A stretch of 64,000 bases of DNA. Origin: Ruminobacter sp. GTDB taxonomy: Bacteria > Pseudomonadota > Gammaproteobacteria > Enterobacterales > Succinivibrionaceae. Within the stretch, counting starts at the first letter, position 1. Each line of letters opens with the position of its first letter. Below are positions 8,978 through 16,851 of the stretch, piece after piece. Location: NCBI GenBank assembly GCA_017940385.1, contig JAGAYS010000017.1:1-64000 (forward strand), read 5' to 3'. The notes beneath the pieces were generated by a model. The model had not been told where the DNA came from. It saw only the letters and a program-made list of their open reading frames with translations, and searched no databases. The position numbers and the translations under genes are program-made.

Positions 8978-9775
8978 TTAAACCTCCCAATTGTTGTCTT
9001 CCAATTTTTTTACGAATTTCACCATTTCTTTTATTTCCCTGTCGTACCTGGAACCAAATAGCGAACGGATAGTATTTATTTCTTCCAGAATGACCTTTTT
9101 TATTCTTCCAAGTTGAATAAGTTCAATTTGTCGGTTTCTATAAACTTTTGAATTATTCATGTGTCCATGTGATTTTGTTTTCTTATGATCTCTTTTAAGC
9201 ATTCGAATGCATGGCGCTGTATTATAGGATAGCAGTCCTGTGACCTTGAGAGCCTCAGCACTTATTATATGATGAACATCGTAGATGGAACCGTTGGTAC
9301 AATATTTAACGTAATCATATCTGCCCCCGGTAACAGGATCTTTATCAAGTTTGGCTTTTTCTTCTTCACTTAATTCATCAAAGAAATAAGGATATGGTCT
9401 GCCTGTTTTTGTATACAGTGTTACAAAACGATCTTCAGCAATTATGTCGTCAAAAGATTGGCTGTATTCAGTAGTATCATTCGCATTATTCAGAAAACAT
9501 CTTGACGAATTCATGAAATTCACTTTATTATTTGTTGATATAATCAGCTCCCGTCGATGCTTTTTACCACATTCAATACCGGCAGCAAATGCAAAACCTT
9601 TCATAAATGCCAGTTCAATATCTTTGGTTGTCACATTTTCTGATTTAGTTATATCGTCTTCTCCACAAATGTTTCCTTTTTCGACATGTCTTTTTCGGGA
9701 GCATTCCCAACCTAAAGCATAGGCATGTGCTATATCCATTATTGATGAACTTTTTTTAAGGGAATTCTTGGACAT
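8978..9775 (-). CDS. HNH/endonuclease VII-type toxin-like nuclease
   Basis: 265 residues from ATG at 9775, chosen over 9820 because GGAGGT sits seven bases upstream. The N-terminal 65 residues hold two related units (AHAYALGWECSRKR and AFMKGFAFAAGIECGKKHRR). The C-terminal part has IYDVHHIISAEALK and MLKRDHKKTKSHGHMN, the His-His plus DH..T.S.G pattern seen in HNH nuclease tips of polymorphic toxins, followed by RNRQIELIQLGRIK and IRSLFGSRYD. No Rhs, PAAR, LXG or signal sequence is attached, so a delivery route is not evident. The adjacent immunity-like gene supports a toxin role; a solitary homing-type nuclease is the alternative. Confidence 0.75.
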   Translation of the reverse strand: MSKNSLKKSSSIMDIAHAYALGWECSRKRHVEKGNICGEDDITKSENVTTKDIELAFMKGFAFAAGIECGKKHRRELIISTNNKVNFMNSSRCFLNNANDTTEYSQSFDDIIAEDRFVTLYTKTGRPYPYFFDELSEEEKAKLDKDPVTGGRYDYVKYCTNGSIYDVHHIISAEALKVTGLLSYNTAPCIRMLKRDHKKTKSHGHMNNSKVYRNRQIELIQLGRIKKVILEEINTIRSLFGSRYDREIKEMVKFVKKLEDNNWEV

Positions 9776-10046
9776 ACTTAACCTCCAATATTTAAATAAA
9801 AACAATTGGCGCGGCCTCATTATCTTTGCATGATGTAATAATAAAAATGCACCTATACTATCACCAGTGTTTAATCTTCCAGCTGCAAATCAAACCACAG
9901 ATCGTTAACACTTACTATTATTAACACACCCAATCAGTTTTTTAAGAGCAGAATTATCAAACATCCAATTTTAATTCGAACATTGTGATAAGTATTTGTT
10001 TTTATATAACTATTTATTGTTTTCTCAGAAAATATATTGACATTTT
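9776..10046. other. AT-rich spacer upstream of the toxin gene
   Basis: No gene recognised. It should contain the toxin-immunity promoter on the minus strand and marks the left edge of the prophage relic. Confidence 0.35.
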
Positions 10047-10133
10047 ATGGAATCAGTACCGAATAAGGTGCTGAACGCACTGGTGAATGCCTTCTCGGCT
10101 CTCAATATCACCAGTGAGAACAACCTAAAGTGA
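10047..10133 (+). pseudogene. Short phage tail-gene remnant
   Basis: A 28-codon frame MESVPNKVLNALVNAFSALN... stops at 10131 inside the first unit of a tandem repeat. Its place directly before a DUF4035 gene is that of the lambda G-type tail chaperone, which fits its length only as a fragment. Confidence 0.4.
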
Positions 10134-10160
10134 GAACAACCTAAAGTGAGAACAACCTAA
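10112..10160 (+). repeat. Three tandem copies of a 16-bp unit
   Basis: AGTGAGAACAACCTAA occurs three times head to tail with no mismatch. It follows the remnant frame, whose last codons lie in the first copy, so the repeat may come from slippage at the end of a phage gene. Confidence 0.9.
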
Positions 10161-10197
10161 AAAACTAATCCGGGGCAGTTTCGTATTCAGACAGGCG

Positions 10198-10395
10198 GTG
10201 AGAATTGCCCGGGAAATCCACCGCCCAATCTCTGAAGTTCTGGAATATCCCACCACCGAGTTTAACTACTGGGCGGTGGTATTTCAGGAAGAATACTATG
10301 AGGCACATCCGAAAGAGAGGTACAGATATGGAATGAGCAATGAGGATTGTTCAAAAGAGGTTGAAAAATTTAAACGGATGATGAGTAAACGGTAG
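10198..10395 (+). CDS. DUF4035-like phage tail protein, partial
   Basis: 65 residues from a GTG: REIHRPISEVLEYPTTEFN then WAVVFQEEYYEAHP. The pattern of a P..E...P..E...W helix pair is that of DUF4035 proteins, encoded just upstream of the tape measure in lambda-like tails, often as a frameshift extension of the preceding chaperone. Its frame stays open upstream through LIRGSFVFRQA without a good start, so the 5' end may be missing. The tape-measure start lies 3.4 kb further on, separated by two unrelated genes. Confidence 0.6.
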   Translation: MRIAREIHRPISEVLEYPTTEFNYWAVVFQEEYYEAHPKERYRYGMSNEDCSKEVEKFKRMMSKR

Positions 10396-10550
10396 CATTT
10401 TGATGAACGACTTGTTCGCAGATTAAGCTTAAAATAACAGTTGAATAATTTGCTGGTACTAGTTAAATTACTGACATATGAACAGTACGGCTAATTGTTA
10501 ACAGGAAGTTATGTCCTGTATCACGGATAAAAATTCGGCGCTATGATAAA

Positions 10551-12260
10551 ATGACAGTCGATGGTGTTGAGTTCGGGGTGGTTAAAGTCATGGGAAGCAT
10601 TCTGAATCCTGACAAGGATAACAGCTTTATTAATCTGGTTAAAGCCAGAGATACCAGAGTGTTTGTTGATAAAACTGATTTTATTGAAAAAACCAATGCG
10701 CTTTTTAACACTGATGGAAAGCTTTTGGCTGTAACCCGTCCCCGCAGATTTGGCAAAACCGTAACAGCTCATATGCTGTCAGCTTACTATTCCAAAGGAT
10801 ATGCCGGTCAAAAGATTTTTGATAATCTAAAAATAACGAACAATGAATTTAAAGACAGTTACGAAAAATACCTCAACAAATACAATGTCATTTATATTGA
10901 TATGAATACCATTGACGGATTGTTTGACGGCTATTCCAACAAGAAACAGAAGGTAGATGGCGTTAATGATCTGGTTGACTATTTCGAGTATTCAATAATT
11001 AAAGAATTAAAATCAAGCAGTGAATTTGTAGGGTGTCTCGAAAAACATCAGATTGAAAACACAGGACTTTTGGAAACTTTACTTGCTATTACTCAGGATT
11101 TGAATACCAAATTCATTTTTATTATGGATGAATGGGATTTGGTATATCGGGAATATTGTAACGATGAAGTTCTACAGAAAAAATTTATTAAGCTGTTAAA
11201 AAATTTGTTTAAGGCTGATGGTGGACAGGTTTGCTTCGCACTTGCATATCTTACGGGTATTCTTCCGATCAAAAAATATAACTCTCAGTCTGCACTCAAT
11301 GGCTTTGATGAATATAACATGCTTTCTCCTGGTGACTCTGCTGCTTACGTCGGTTTTACGGAAGATGAGGTAGCCAATATTGTAAAATCACCTAACTGTA
11401 AAGTGTCACATCATGATTTAAAGGAGTGGTACGAGGGTTATAAAATCAAAGGTATGGTTATTTACAACCCTAATTCCGTATGCAAAGCTGTCAGCCGAAA
11501 CGAATGTATCAGTTATTGGAGCGGAACATCATCCAACGAAGAATTCATATCTTTGATTAACATGAATTTCGCTGGAATCAAGGATGATATCATCCACCTT
11601 ATAGAAGGCAGCACTATTCAATTCAACTGCAGAAGTTTCCAAAACGATATGGTGTCAATTGAGAATAAAGATGATATTTTCTCGTTGCTGGTATGTCTTG
11701 GTTATCTCGGGTGCGTTGATGATGAAGGAGATTATCGTGTTGCCTATGTGCCTAACAAAGAAATAAAAACAGCTCTTTCTTCTCTGGTGAAGGCTCAGCC
11801 ATGGTTTAATTCAATGCCTATAATTGAGCGTTCAGAATCGCTTTTTAAAGCCATAACAGAGCTTGATGGTAATAAGACTGCAGAAATCATCACTGAGATT
11901 CATAACTCACCTAATGTATCCCTTCTTACCTATAACCGTGAAGAATCCATGGTGTTCTGCCTTATATCCGGTCTCAAGTGGCGAACCGAACGTGAATATG
12001 AATGCTTCCGTGAACTGCAGTCCGGTAAAGGAAGCGCCGATCTGATTTATGCACCGAAGAGGAACATAAACCTTCCTATCCTGCTCATAGAATTTAAATA
12101 TGGTCAGAGCGCGGAAGAAGCCATGAATCAGATTAAGGAGAAGGAGTTTTTCAGCAGATACCGTGATGGTGATTATCCTAACGATGTGTTGCTTATAGGC
12201 ATTAACTATAATCCTAAAACAAAGGATCACCAGTGCCTGATTGAAAAGTTGGAGAAATAA
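10551..12260 (+). CDS. AAA-ATPase-like / PD-(D/E)XK nuclease protein (DUF1703 type)
   Basis: 569 residues. The N-terminal half is the AAA-ATPase-like domain of this family: VFVDKTDFIEK, an atypical P-loop TRPRRFGKTVTAHML at about residues 63-77, and a Walker B FIFIMDEWD. The C-terminal half ends in a PD-(D/E)XK core: GSADLIYAP, then LLIEFKYGQSAEEAMNQI, with Asp and the E-x-K pair. Such proteins are frequent in gut anaerobes, often in multiple copies; their function is not established, though mobile or defence roles are suspected. An inner ATG at 10590 has a better ribosome site (GGGGTGG) and may be the true start. It lies between prophage tail genes, so it is cargo or a late insertion. Confidence 0.85.
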   Translation: MTVDGVEFGVVKVMGSILNPDKDNSFINLVKARDTRVFVDKTDFIEKTNALFNTDGKLLAVTRPRRFGKTVTAHMLSAYYSKGYAGQKIFDNLKITNNEFKDSYEKYLNKYNVIYIDMNTIDGLFDGYSNKKQKVDGVNDLVDYFEYSIIKELKSSSEFVGCLEKHQIENTGLLETLLAITQDLNTKFIFIMDEWDLVYREYCNDEVLQKKFIKLLKNLFKADGGQVCFALAYLTGILPIKKYNSQSALNGFDEYNMLSPGDSAAYVGFTEDEVANIVKSPNCKVSHHDLKEWYEGYKIKGMVIYNPNSVCKAVSRNECISYWSGTSSNEEFISLINMNFAGIKDDIIHLIEGSTIQFNCRSFQNDMVSIENKDDIFSLLVCLGYLGCVDDEGDYRVAYVPNKEIKTALSSLVKAQPWFNSMPIIERSESLFKAITELDGNKTAEIITEIHNSPNVSLLTYNREESMVFCLISGLKWRTEREYECFRELQSGKGSADLIYAPKRNINLPILLIEFKYGQSAEEAMNQIKEKEFFSRYRDGDYPNDVLLIGINYNPKTKDHQCLIEKLEK

Positions 12261-12263
12261 TTC

Positions 12264-13508
12264 ATGCCTAATGATTGTTATACCCGACAGAATCTGAAAG
12301 AAGCCAAAATGTGCGCTTTCAAAACTATTGGGAAAATTCAATATCCGAGCTGTCCTCAATGTGGAAAAATCGGTAGTTATACCAGTGGAATAACTTTATC
12401 ACCTCTTATAGAACTCATAAATCACATTTATAACGGGCATGAAATTCTAAATTTACGCCCCGGTCCAGTACTGCAGTACTGTGACAAATGTGGAACTGTT
12501 TATTTCAATCCGGCAAACACTGAAGTTGCTCTTAGCGGTACCCGCAACAGGATCGCCGTACTGTCAGGATTTTGGTTTATGCTGTTTGCCATCATTACGG
12601 GATACATACTTTATCTTTATTTTTCCGGATTTTTGAATTGTCTTACCGGAATGCAAGCATCTGCGGGAAATCTTCAGTGTACTGTTACACCTAACCTCAT
12701 TATCATAAGCATATTCTGTTTTTTGGGTTTGGTTTCATTGATTTATTACGGCGCAAAATATTCCGATGACTGTAAAAAAGAATTTGCCGAATCTGCCCGA
12801 AGGCTTAGCAACACAGAATACCTGAAGGCCATGGAAAGATTTGGTATAACACTGCCAGTTAAATACAAAAAACTAATAAATTCCCGAGATAATGCCAAAC
12901 AAGGCATTTTTTTCATCGACAATTCACAACGTCAAGACGACGTATATCTTATAGATAACTACTGTTGCAGTTACTGCGGTTATATGCTCAAACGCCCGTC
13001 TCTTTATGAAAAGAGCATCGGTCCCGCGCTAATCAAATGTCCGCAATGTCACATAAATCTTTATGACAACAATGCAATTGAGCTTGCGGCACCGGTAAAG
13101 GCGTGGCAGTCATACAGATATAAATGTTTTCGAAAATCGCAACTGATATGTATTCTCCTGTTTTCAGGACTTTCCTTTATTTCGGTTGCAATTATGATTT
13201 CAGTTGGATATTTTCTTAAGAGCGAGCTACAGGAAATAATGTATGCCGAAGAATTATTCGGCCCAGATGCACCGAATATAAAGCTTTTTGGTTGTGAACT
13301 GATGATAGAAATCATCGCTGGAATAGGACTGTATAAATTTTTGCTCGCCATATTCAGACTCCACCGGAAAGGCTCATTTATGAAAAATTTCGATACACTG
13401 TTCTCTGAATCAGAACATCGTATGAAAAATCATATCTATGCTGAAAAGGTTGCAAGAGGAGAAAAACTTTTTGAAGAATGGGAAAAATCCCAAAAACTTA
13501 AACATTAA
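12264..13508 (+). CDS. Zinc-ribbon membrane protein of unknown function
   Basis: 414 residues starting three bases after the ATPase/nuclease gene, so probably co-transcribed. Two zinc-ribbon-like Cys sets occur: CPQCGKIG with CDKCGTVY (residues about 30-80), and CSYCGYML with CPQCHINL (about 235-265). Each is followed by a pair of predicted membrane helices: FWFMLFAIITGYILYLYF and LIIISIFCFLGLVSLIYYG, then LICILLFSGLSFISVAIMI and LMIEIIAGIGLYKFLLAIF. The product is a duplicated ribbon-plus-two-helix unit. No family recognised. An inner ATG at 12309 is an alternative start. Confidence 0.7.
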   Translation: MPNDCYTRQNLKEAKMCAFKTIGKIQYPSCPQCGKIGSYTSGITLSPLIELINHIYNGHEILNLRPGPVLQYCDKCGTVYFNPANTEVALSGTRNRIAVLSGFWFMLFAIITGYILYLYFSGFLNCLTGMQASAGNLQCTVTPNLIIISIFCFLGLVSLIYYGAKYSDDCKKEFAESARRLSNTEYLKAMERFGITLPVKYKKLINSRDNAKQGIFFIDNSQRQDDVYLIDNYCCSYCGYMLKRPSLYEKSIGPALIKCPQCHINLYDNNAIELAAPVKAWQSYRYKCFRKSQLICILLFSGLSFISVAIMISVGYFLKSELQEIMYAEELFGPDAPNIKLFGCELMIEIIAGIGLYKFLLAIFRLHRKGSFMKNFDTLFSESEHRMKNHIYAEKVARGEKLFEEWEKSQKLKH

Positions 13509-13712
13509 GAGAAATGCATACTACCTGATTGCGGTAATTCCCATTACTTCCATCCCTACATCAATTTTATCCCTAATACCACGCCGGAATGTATACGGAC
13601 TTAACTCGAAAGTATATCCGGTAACTACACATATGCCGTTTTAAGTCAGTGTTTAATCTTCAGTAACTGTTTCTAGACACTTTCTTCTTTTAATTTCAAT
13701 ATATCTCAGAGT

Positions 13713-13750
13713 TTTCCTCGATCTTGTCAAAAGTGTCGAGGTACTTTTTT
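13713..13750 (+). terminator. Hairpin with T-run before the tape-measure relic
   Basis: CCTCGA pairs with TCGAGG across a loop of about 14 bases and is followed by TACTTTTTT. It would end transcription arriving from 12264-13508. Confidence 0.5.
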
Positions 13751-13768
13751 ATTTTCAGGAGTTTCAAA

Positions 13769-14029
13769 ATGAACGACAGCACCATCAGGCTTTCTGCCGA
13801 CACGTCAGCTCTCTCGGATTCACTCTCCAAAATTGCCGAAGAGATGACGGCCATGAAGGACGCTGTTTCCTCCTCGGCTGCCGCCATGGGAGCAAATCTT
13901 GATGCATCCGCAAAACAGGCAGAAGCTACCAATGCCGCCATTCACGGACTTGATGATCGAGAACGCTGCACATCTCGGTCTGCCGATACCGACGGTGGTC
14001 AGAAAGGCATTAAACCAGTTACACGATAA
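13769..14029 (+). pseudogene. Tape-measure start fused to a holin end (prophage deletion scar)
   Basis: ATG at 13769 has CAGGAG upstream. The frame starts like a lambda-type tape measure: STIRLSADTSALSDSLSKIA and a helical Ala-rich run up to about residue 60. Past about 13950 the annotated frame becomes nonsense, but the next frame reads LMIENAAHLGLPIPTVVRKA and LNQLHDKSENKENENGK before a stop. That is the C-terminal signature of toxin-secretion/phage-lysis type holins (ENA..G.PIP..L..AL..L). A deletion has therefore joined a tail gene to the lysis module, and the endolysin follows as expected. Confidence 0.7.
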
Positions 14030-14052
14030 ATCAGAAAATAAGGAGAACGAAA

Positions 14053-14592
14053 ATGGCAAATAGTCCATTAGTGAGTTACACCAAATTGAGTCCGAACCAT
14101 TCAGGCAAACGTGTCTGCCAAATTTCAAGAATTACACCTCATGCCGTTGTCGGTCAGCTTTCAGTAGAAAGAATCTGCGGCTGCTTTGCCGGCAAGGACA
14201 GACAGGCAAGCTGCAATTATGCCATCGGAACTGACGGCAGAATCGGACTTTGCGTTGATGAGCAGAACCGCTCCCGGTGCTCTTCATCAAGGGATAATGA
14301 CCAGCGTGCCGTCACCATTGAATGTGCATCAGGTCTGACCGAGCCTTATGCCATGAAGCCTGAGGTGTATTCCGCGCTAATAGATCTCTGCGCTGACATC
14401 TGCAGACGGAACGGCAAACGGAAACTGGTGTGGATTGCAGATCGGGATAAGGCTTTAATCTATGAGGTTAAACCTGACGAAATGCTCCTCACCGTCCATC
14501 GCTGGTTTGCCAGAAAATCCTGTCCAGGGAATTGGCTATTCAGTAAATTGGGTGATTTTGCTCAAGCGGTGAATAGCCGACTTGGAGTGTAA
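14053..14592 (+). CDS. Phage endolysin, N-acetylmuramoyl-L-alanine amidase (Amidase_2/PGRP)
   Basis: 179 residues with AAGGAGAACG upstream of the ATG. Amidase_2 enzymes cut the lactoyl-peptide bond of peptidoglycan using a Zn held by two His and a Cys. The ligands are visible: His in RITPHAVVG (about residue 30), His in LTVHRWFA (about 155) and Cys in KSCPGNWL (about 162). The core NYAIGTDGRIGLCVDEQNR and AVTIECASG are also typical. No signal peptide, as for holin-dependent lysins. It is the only intact lysis gene left, directly after the holin remnant. Confidence 0.92.
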   Translation: MANSPLVSYTKLSPNHSGKRVCQISRITPHAVVGQLSVERICGCFAGKDRQASCNYAIGTDGRIGLCVDEQNRSRCSSSRDNDQRAVTIECASGLTEPYAMKPEVYSALIDLCADICRRNGKRKLVWIADRDKALIYEVKPDEMLLTVHRWFARKSCPGNWLFSKLGDFAQAVNSRLGV

Positions 14593-14601
14593 AAATAATA
14601 A

Positions 14602-14628
14602 AGCCGGCAGTGATGAGGACTGTCGGCT
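14602..14628. terminator. Terminator hairpin between the endolysin and cassette 1
   Basis: AGCCGGCAG (14602-14610) pairs with CTGTCGGCT (14620-14628), with one G-T pair. On the minus strand it is followed by an A/T-rich run. The same sequence recurs at 15371-15397, also with matching bases just outside it. Confidence 0.7.
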
Positions 14629-14653
14629 CTACATGACATGACCTTATCTTTTA

Positions 14654-15202
14654 CTATTTAATTTTGTATTCAACTTCTCTTAACGTAACGGAATCATCTG
14701 GTTCAACATCATATACCCCAGCAGAGCAAAGACCTTTTTCAAGACAGCTTGACTTTGCGGAAATAGGGCAATCCACACGCCCTTCAGCAACTGAGCAATC
14801 ATAGATTAATGTTACATTTTCTCCGAAGAAATCAGGTGATGCTGTAATTTTTATTATAGAATCGTCTCCTTCAACACTAATCGTCACATTTGATATATAT
14901 TTGGAGTTGTTGTTAGCAGGTAATCTCCACCCCATGCCCTGACTTCCATCTTTACATTGTTTTAGAGACCCCGTATCCATATGACACAGCTCTACTTGGA
15001 TGCGTGTTCCATTCCCCATAACTTCACGAAGAAACAGTTTTTGCTTATCATTCAATTTTTGAGTGTTCTTATAACCTTCCGAATTATGCTTTTTCTCCAA
15101 CCTAGCCTTATCATATTCTTCCGCAAAACCTGCTTGAGATTCAACAGCACAAAACATCGGCAGGATAGCCACAGTGCAACATAAAACATTCTTAAATTTC
15201 AT
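14654..15202 (-). CDS. Secreted Cys-rich protein, moron-like cassette 1
   Basis: 182 residues from ATG at 15202, with GAGGA eight bases upstream; the longer start at 15220 covers that ribosome site. The signal peptide is MKFKNVLCCTVAILPMFCAVESQA. The mature protein has six Cys in its second half (ELCHMD, QCKDG, YDCSV, VDCPI, SSCLEKGLC), so disulfides are likely. It has some look of a pilin-like or lectin-like beta fold but I do not recognise the family. It faces against the endolysin with its own promoter region and terminator, as phage lysogenic-conversion genes do. Confidence 0.7.
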   Translation of the reverse strand: MKFKNVLCCTVAILPMFCAVESQAGFAEEYDKARLEKKHNSEGYKNTQKLNDKQKLFLREVMGNGTRIQVELCHMDTGSLKQCKDGSQGMGWRLPANNNSKYISNVTISVEGDDSIIKITASPDFFGENVTLIYDCSVAEGRVDCPISAKSSCLEKGLCSAGVYDVEPDDSVTLREVEYKIK

Positions 15203-15332
15203 AGTTTTATCCTCTTTCAATAAACTTTCTCTGTAAGTTTACTGTTGTTTTTTTTTTGACCATTTTTAGTCATATTCTGAATTTACATTTGTGATCCAAA
15301 TAAAAAACAGATACCTTCTAACCGTGTAATTG
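15199..15332 (-). repeat. Shared leader element, copy A
   Basis: About 130 bases upstream of cassette 1 match copy B (15902-16034) closely and copy C (45930-46030) partly. Common blocks on the plus strand are AAGTTTACTGTT, a T-run, GACCATTTTTAG and CATTTGTGATCCAAATAAAA. In copies A and B it holds the ribosome site and must hold the promoter. Confidence 0.85.
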
Positions 15333-15349
15333 TCTATCAAATGAAGAAC

Positions 15350-15397
15350 CAGGAGTGTAGAAAACAAAAGAGCCGGCAGTGATGAGGACTGTCGACT
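15350..15397. repeat. Second copy of the endolysin end plus terminator
   Basis: GGAGTGTAG, then AAAGAGCCGGCAGTGATGAGG and ACTGTCGACTCTAC, repeat the sequence at 14585-14634 that spans the last endolysin codons and the hairpin. The stem is AGCCGGCAG (15371-15379) with CTGTCGACT (15389-15397). It terminates cassette 2 and shows the whole block was duplicated. Confidence 0.75.
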
Positions 15398-15429
15398 CTA
15401 CGGATAAATCAATGCATTTTACGCATTAT

Positions 15430-15906
15430 TTATAAATCATTACCTATGATATAACATGTACATTTATCATCAAATAATATACTGTCAAGTCTTACGACAA
15501 CCTGCGTGATTTTAATACTCCCTGAGTTAACAATCTGACCTCGATCATATTGTTTCCATGGTTCTGTTTTAGAATTCATATCCATGATGACATTATAATT
15601 CTGAGTCTCAAAGTCAATTCCCGGAGAATATCTGTTATTAGAGAGCTCACCCAGCAAAAAACGTCCACGGGCGGATATCACCTTTCCCATGTACAATTCC
15701 TGTGCCCTGGCCTTATTCTTTTTAGCGGTAGTACACATTTCGTCTATAAGTGAATTACTGACAATATCCGACTGGGAAGCTGAGGCCGTTTTAGTGGCAG
15801 CACTGTCTGAATTGCTTTCTCCGATAGTCGGAAGCCTGAAATCGGTCATATTACATCCTGCAAGAACAAGTGATAACAGACCAACTGAAATTAACTGATT
15901 TTTCAT
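15430..15906 (-). CDS. Lipoprotein with OB-fold-like domain, moron-like cassette 2
   Basis: 158 residues from ATG at 15906, using the same ribosome site as cassette 1. The lipobox is LLSLVLAGC (acylated Cys17). After a Ser/Ala-rich linker comes LIDEMCTTAKKNKARAQELY and MGKVISARGRFLLGE, the pattern of the tRNA_anti-like (OB-fold) lipoprotein domain: N-terminal helix, then K-A..Y.GK...V.G. A CTCY motif lies near the end. Its flanks equal those of cassette 1 but the coding part is unrelated. A superinfection-exclusion or envelope-modifying role is conceivable from context only. Confidence 0.75.
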   Translation of the reverse strand: MKNQLISVGLLSLVLAGCNMTDFRLPTIGESNSDSAATKTASASQSDIVSNSLIDEMCTTAKKNKARAQELYMGKVISARGRFLLGELSNNRYSPGIDFETQNYNVIMDMNSKTEPWKQYDRGQIVNSGSIKITQVVVRLDSILFDDKCTCYIIGNDL

Positions 15907-16034
15907 AGTTTTATCCTCTTTCAATAAACCTTCTCTGTAAGTTTACTGTTTTTTTTTTTTTGACCATTTTTAGGTATATTCAGAATTCACATTTGTGATC
16001 CAAATAAAAAACACATTCTTTCTATCCGTGTAAT
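15902..16034 (-). repeat. Shared leader element, copy B
   Basis: Near-identical to copy A over more than 100 bases, including the ribosome site, T-run, GACCATTTTTAG and TTGTGATCCAAATAAAAAAC blocks. It also contains the inverted repeat TCACA-TT-TGTGA. It must drive cassette 2 on the minus strand. Confidence 0.85.
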
Positions 16035-16205
16035 TGACTGATCGCTAACCAGCCTCATTCTTCCACAAACACATTCGCTCTATCGCCTTGACGCTCATCT
16101 CGATACACGGCTGTACAACTTTTAATCATTCAAAAATTATTTTTCTATAGCCTTCGTCAAAACATGGTTTTCACGTCCATTGATATAGTAGGAGGTCAAA
16201 GATTT

Positions 16206-16649
16206 ATGACAGAACAACAGAAATCCATAATCAAAACTCTGCGCGAGCAGAATTTCAGTTATAACGCCATTGCCAAAGCGATGGGTGTCACCGTGGCTAC
16301 AGTTAAAAGTTACTGCCAGCGTGCAGGTCTCGCAGGCAACCGTAAGGAGGCGTTTAAGTCTCAGTCAGATACACCTTTGGAGCTTCCGACTTTCTGCAGA
16401 TGCTGTGGCAAGCAGCTCATCCAGAGGGAAAAGGTTAAACACCGTAAATTCTGCTCTGATGCGTGTCGGGTAACCTGGTGGAATGCACATCCGGAACTGG
16501 TTAAGCGCCGTAATCCTCACACAGTAAAGTGTCTCTGCTGTGGAAAAGAATTCACCTACTTTGGCATCAAACAGCATAAGTTCTGCACCCACGAATGCTA
16601 CATCAAACATCGTTATGAAGGAGTAACCTGTGACACCGAAACAGTTTGA
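16206..16649 (+). CDS. HTH and zinc-finger protein of a recombinase module
   Basis: 147 residues from ATG at 16206 with AGGAGG upstream. A helix-turn-helix (NFSYNAIAKAMGVTVATVKS, about residues 16-35) is followed by two treble-clef-like Cys sets: CRCCGKQL...KFCSDACRVTW and CLCCGKEF...KFCTHECYIKH. Genes of this type sit just upstream of a SHOCT-domain gene and a serine recombinase in many bacteria, and probably regulate or assist the recombinase. Its end overlaps the next gene by 20 bases. Confidence 0.8.
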   Translation: MTEQQKSIIKTLREQNFSYNAIAKAMGVTVATVKSYCQRAGLAGNRKEAFKSQSDTPLELPTFCRCCGKQLIQREKVKHRKFCSDACRVTWWNAHPELVKRRNPHTVKCLCCGKEFTYFGIKQHKFCTHECYIKHRYEGVTCDTETV

Positions 16650-16824
16650 GTCTGAAATGAACTATCTGGTAGCAAGGCATTTAGCTGAATGCTTTCTGAA
16701 ACAGGGATTCATGACCAAAACCGAGTTCAGAAAAATTGATGATTTTCTTGTCAGGACATTCTCCCCTCTTATCGAAAAACTCTTAACACTATCGCTTGAT
16801 AAGTCCGGCGATAAGAGTGAGTAA
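16630..16824 (+). CDS. Small SHOCT-domain protein
   Basis: 64 residues from a GTG that overlaps the previous gene. The core HLAECFLKQGFMTKTEFRKI matches the SHOCT pattern (L...G.IT..EF...K..LL), a short helical domain often found at protein ends or alone beside recombinases. It sits between the Zn-finger gene and the recombinase, 27 bases from the latter. Confidence 0.75.
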   Translation: MTPKQFESEMNYLVARHLAECFLKQGFMTKTEFRKIDDFLVRTFSPLIEKLLTLSLDKSGDKSE

Positions 16825-16851
16825 TAGTGGTATCAAAACGAGGATATAGCT

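Noticed and set aside
10112..10160. CRISPR-like array
   Set aside because: Three 16-base units are directly adjacent with no spacers, so this is a simple tandem repeat.
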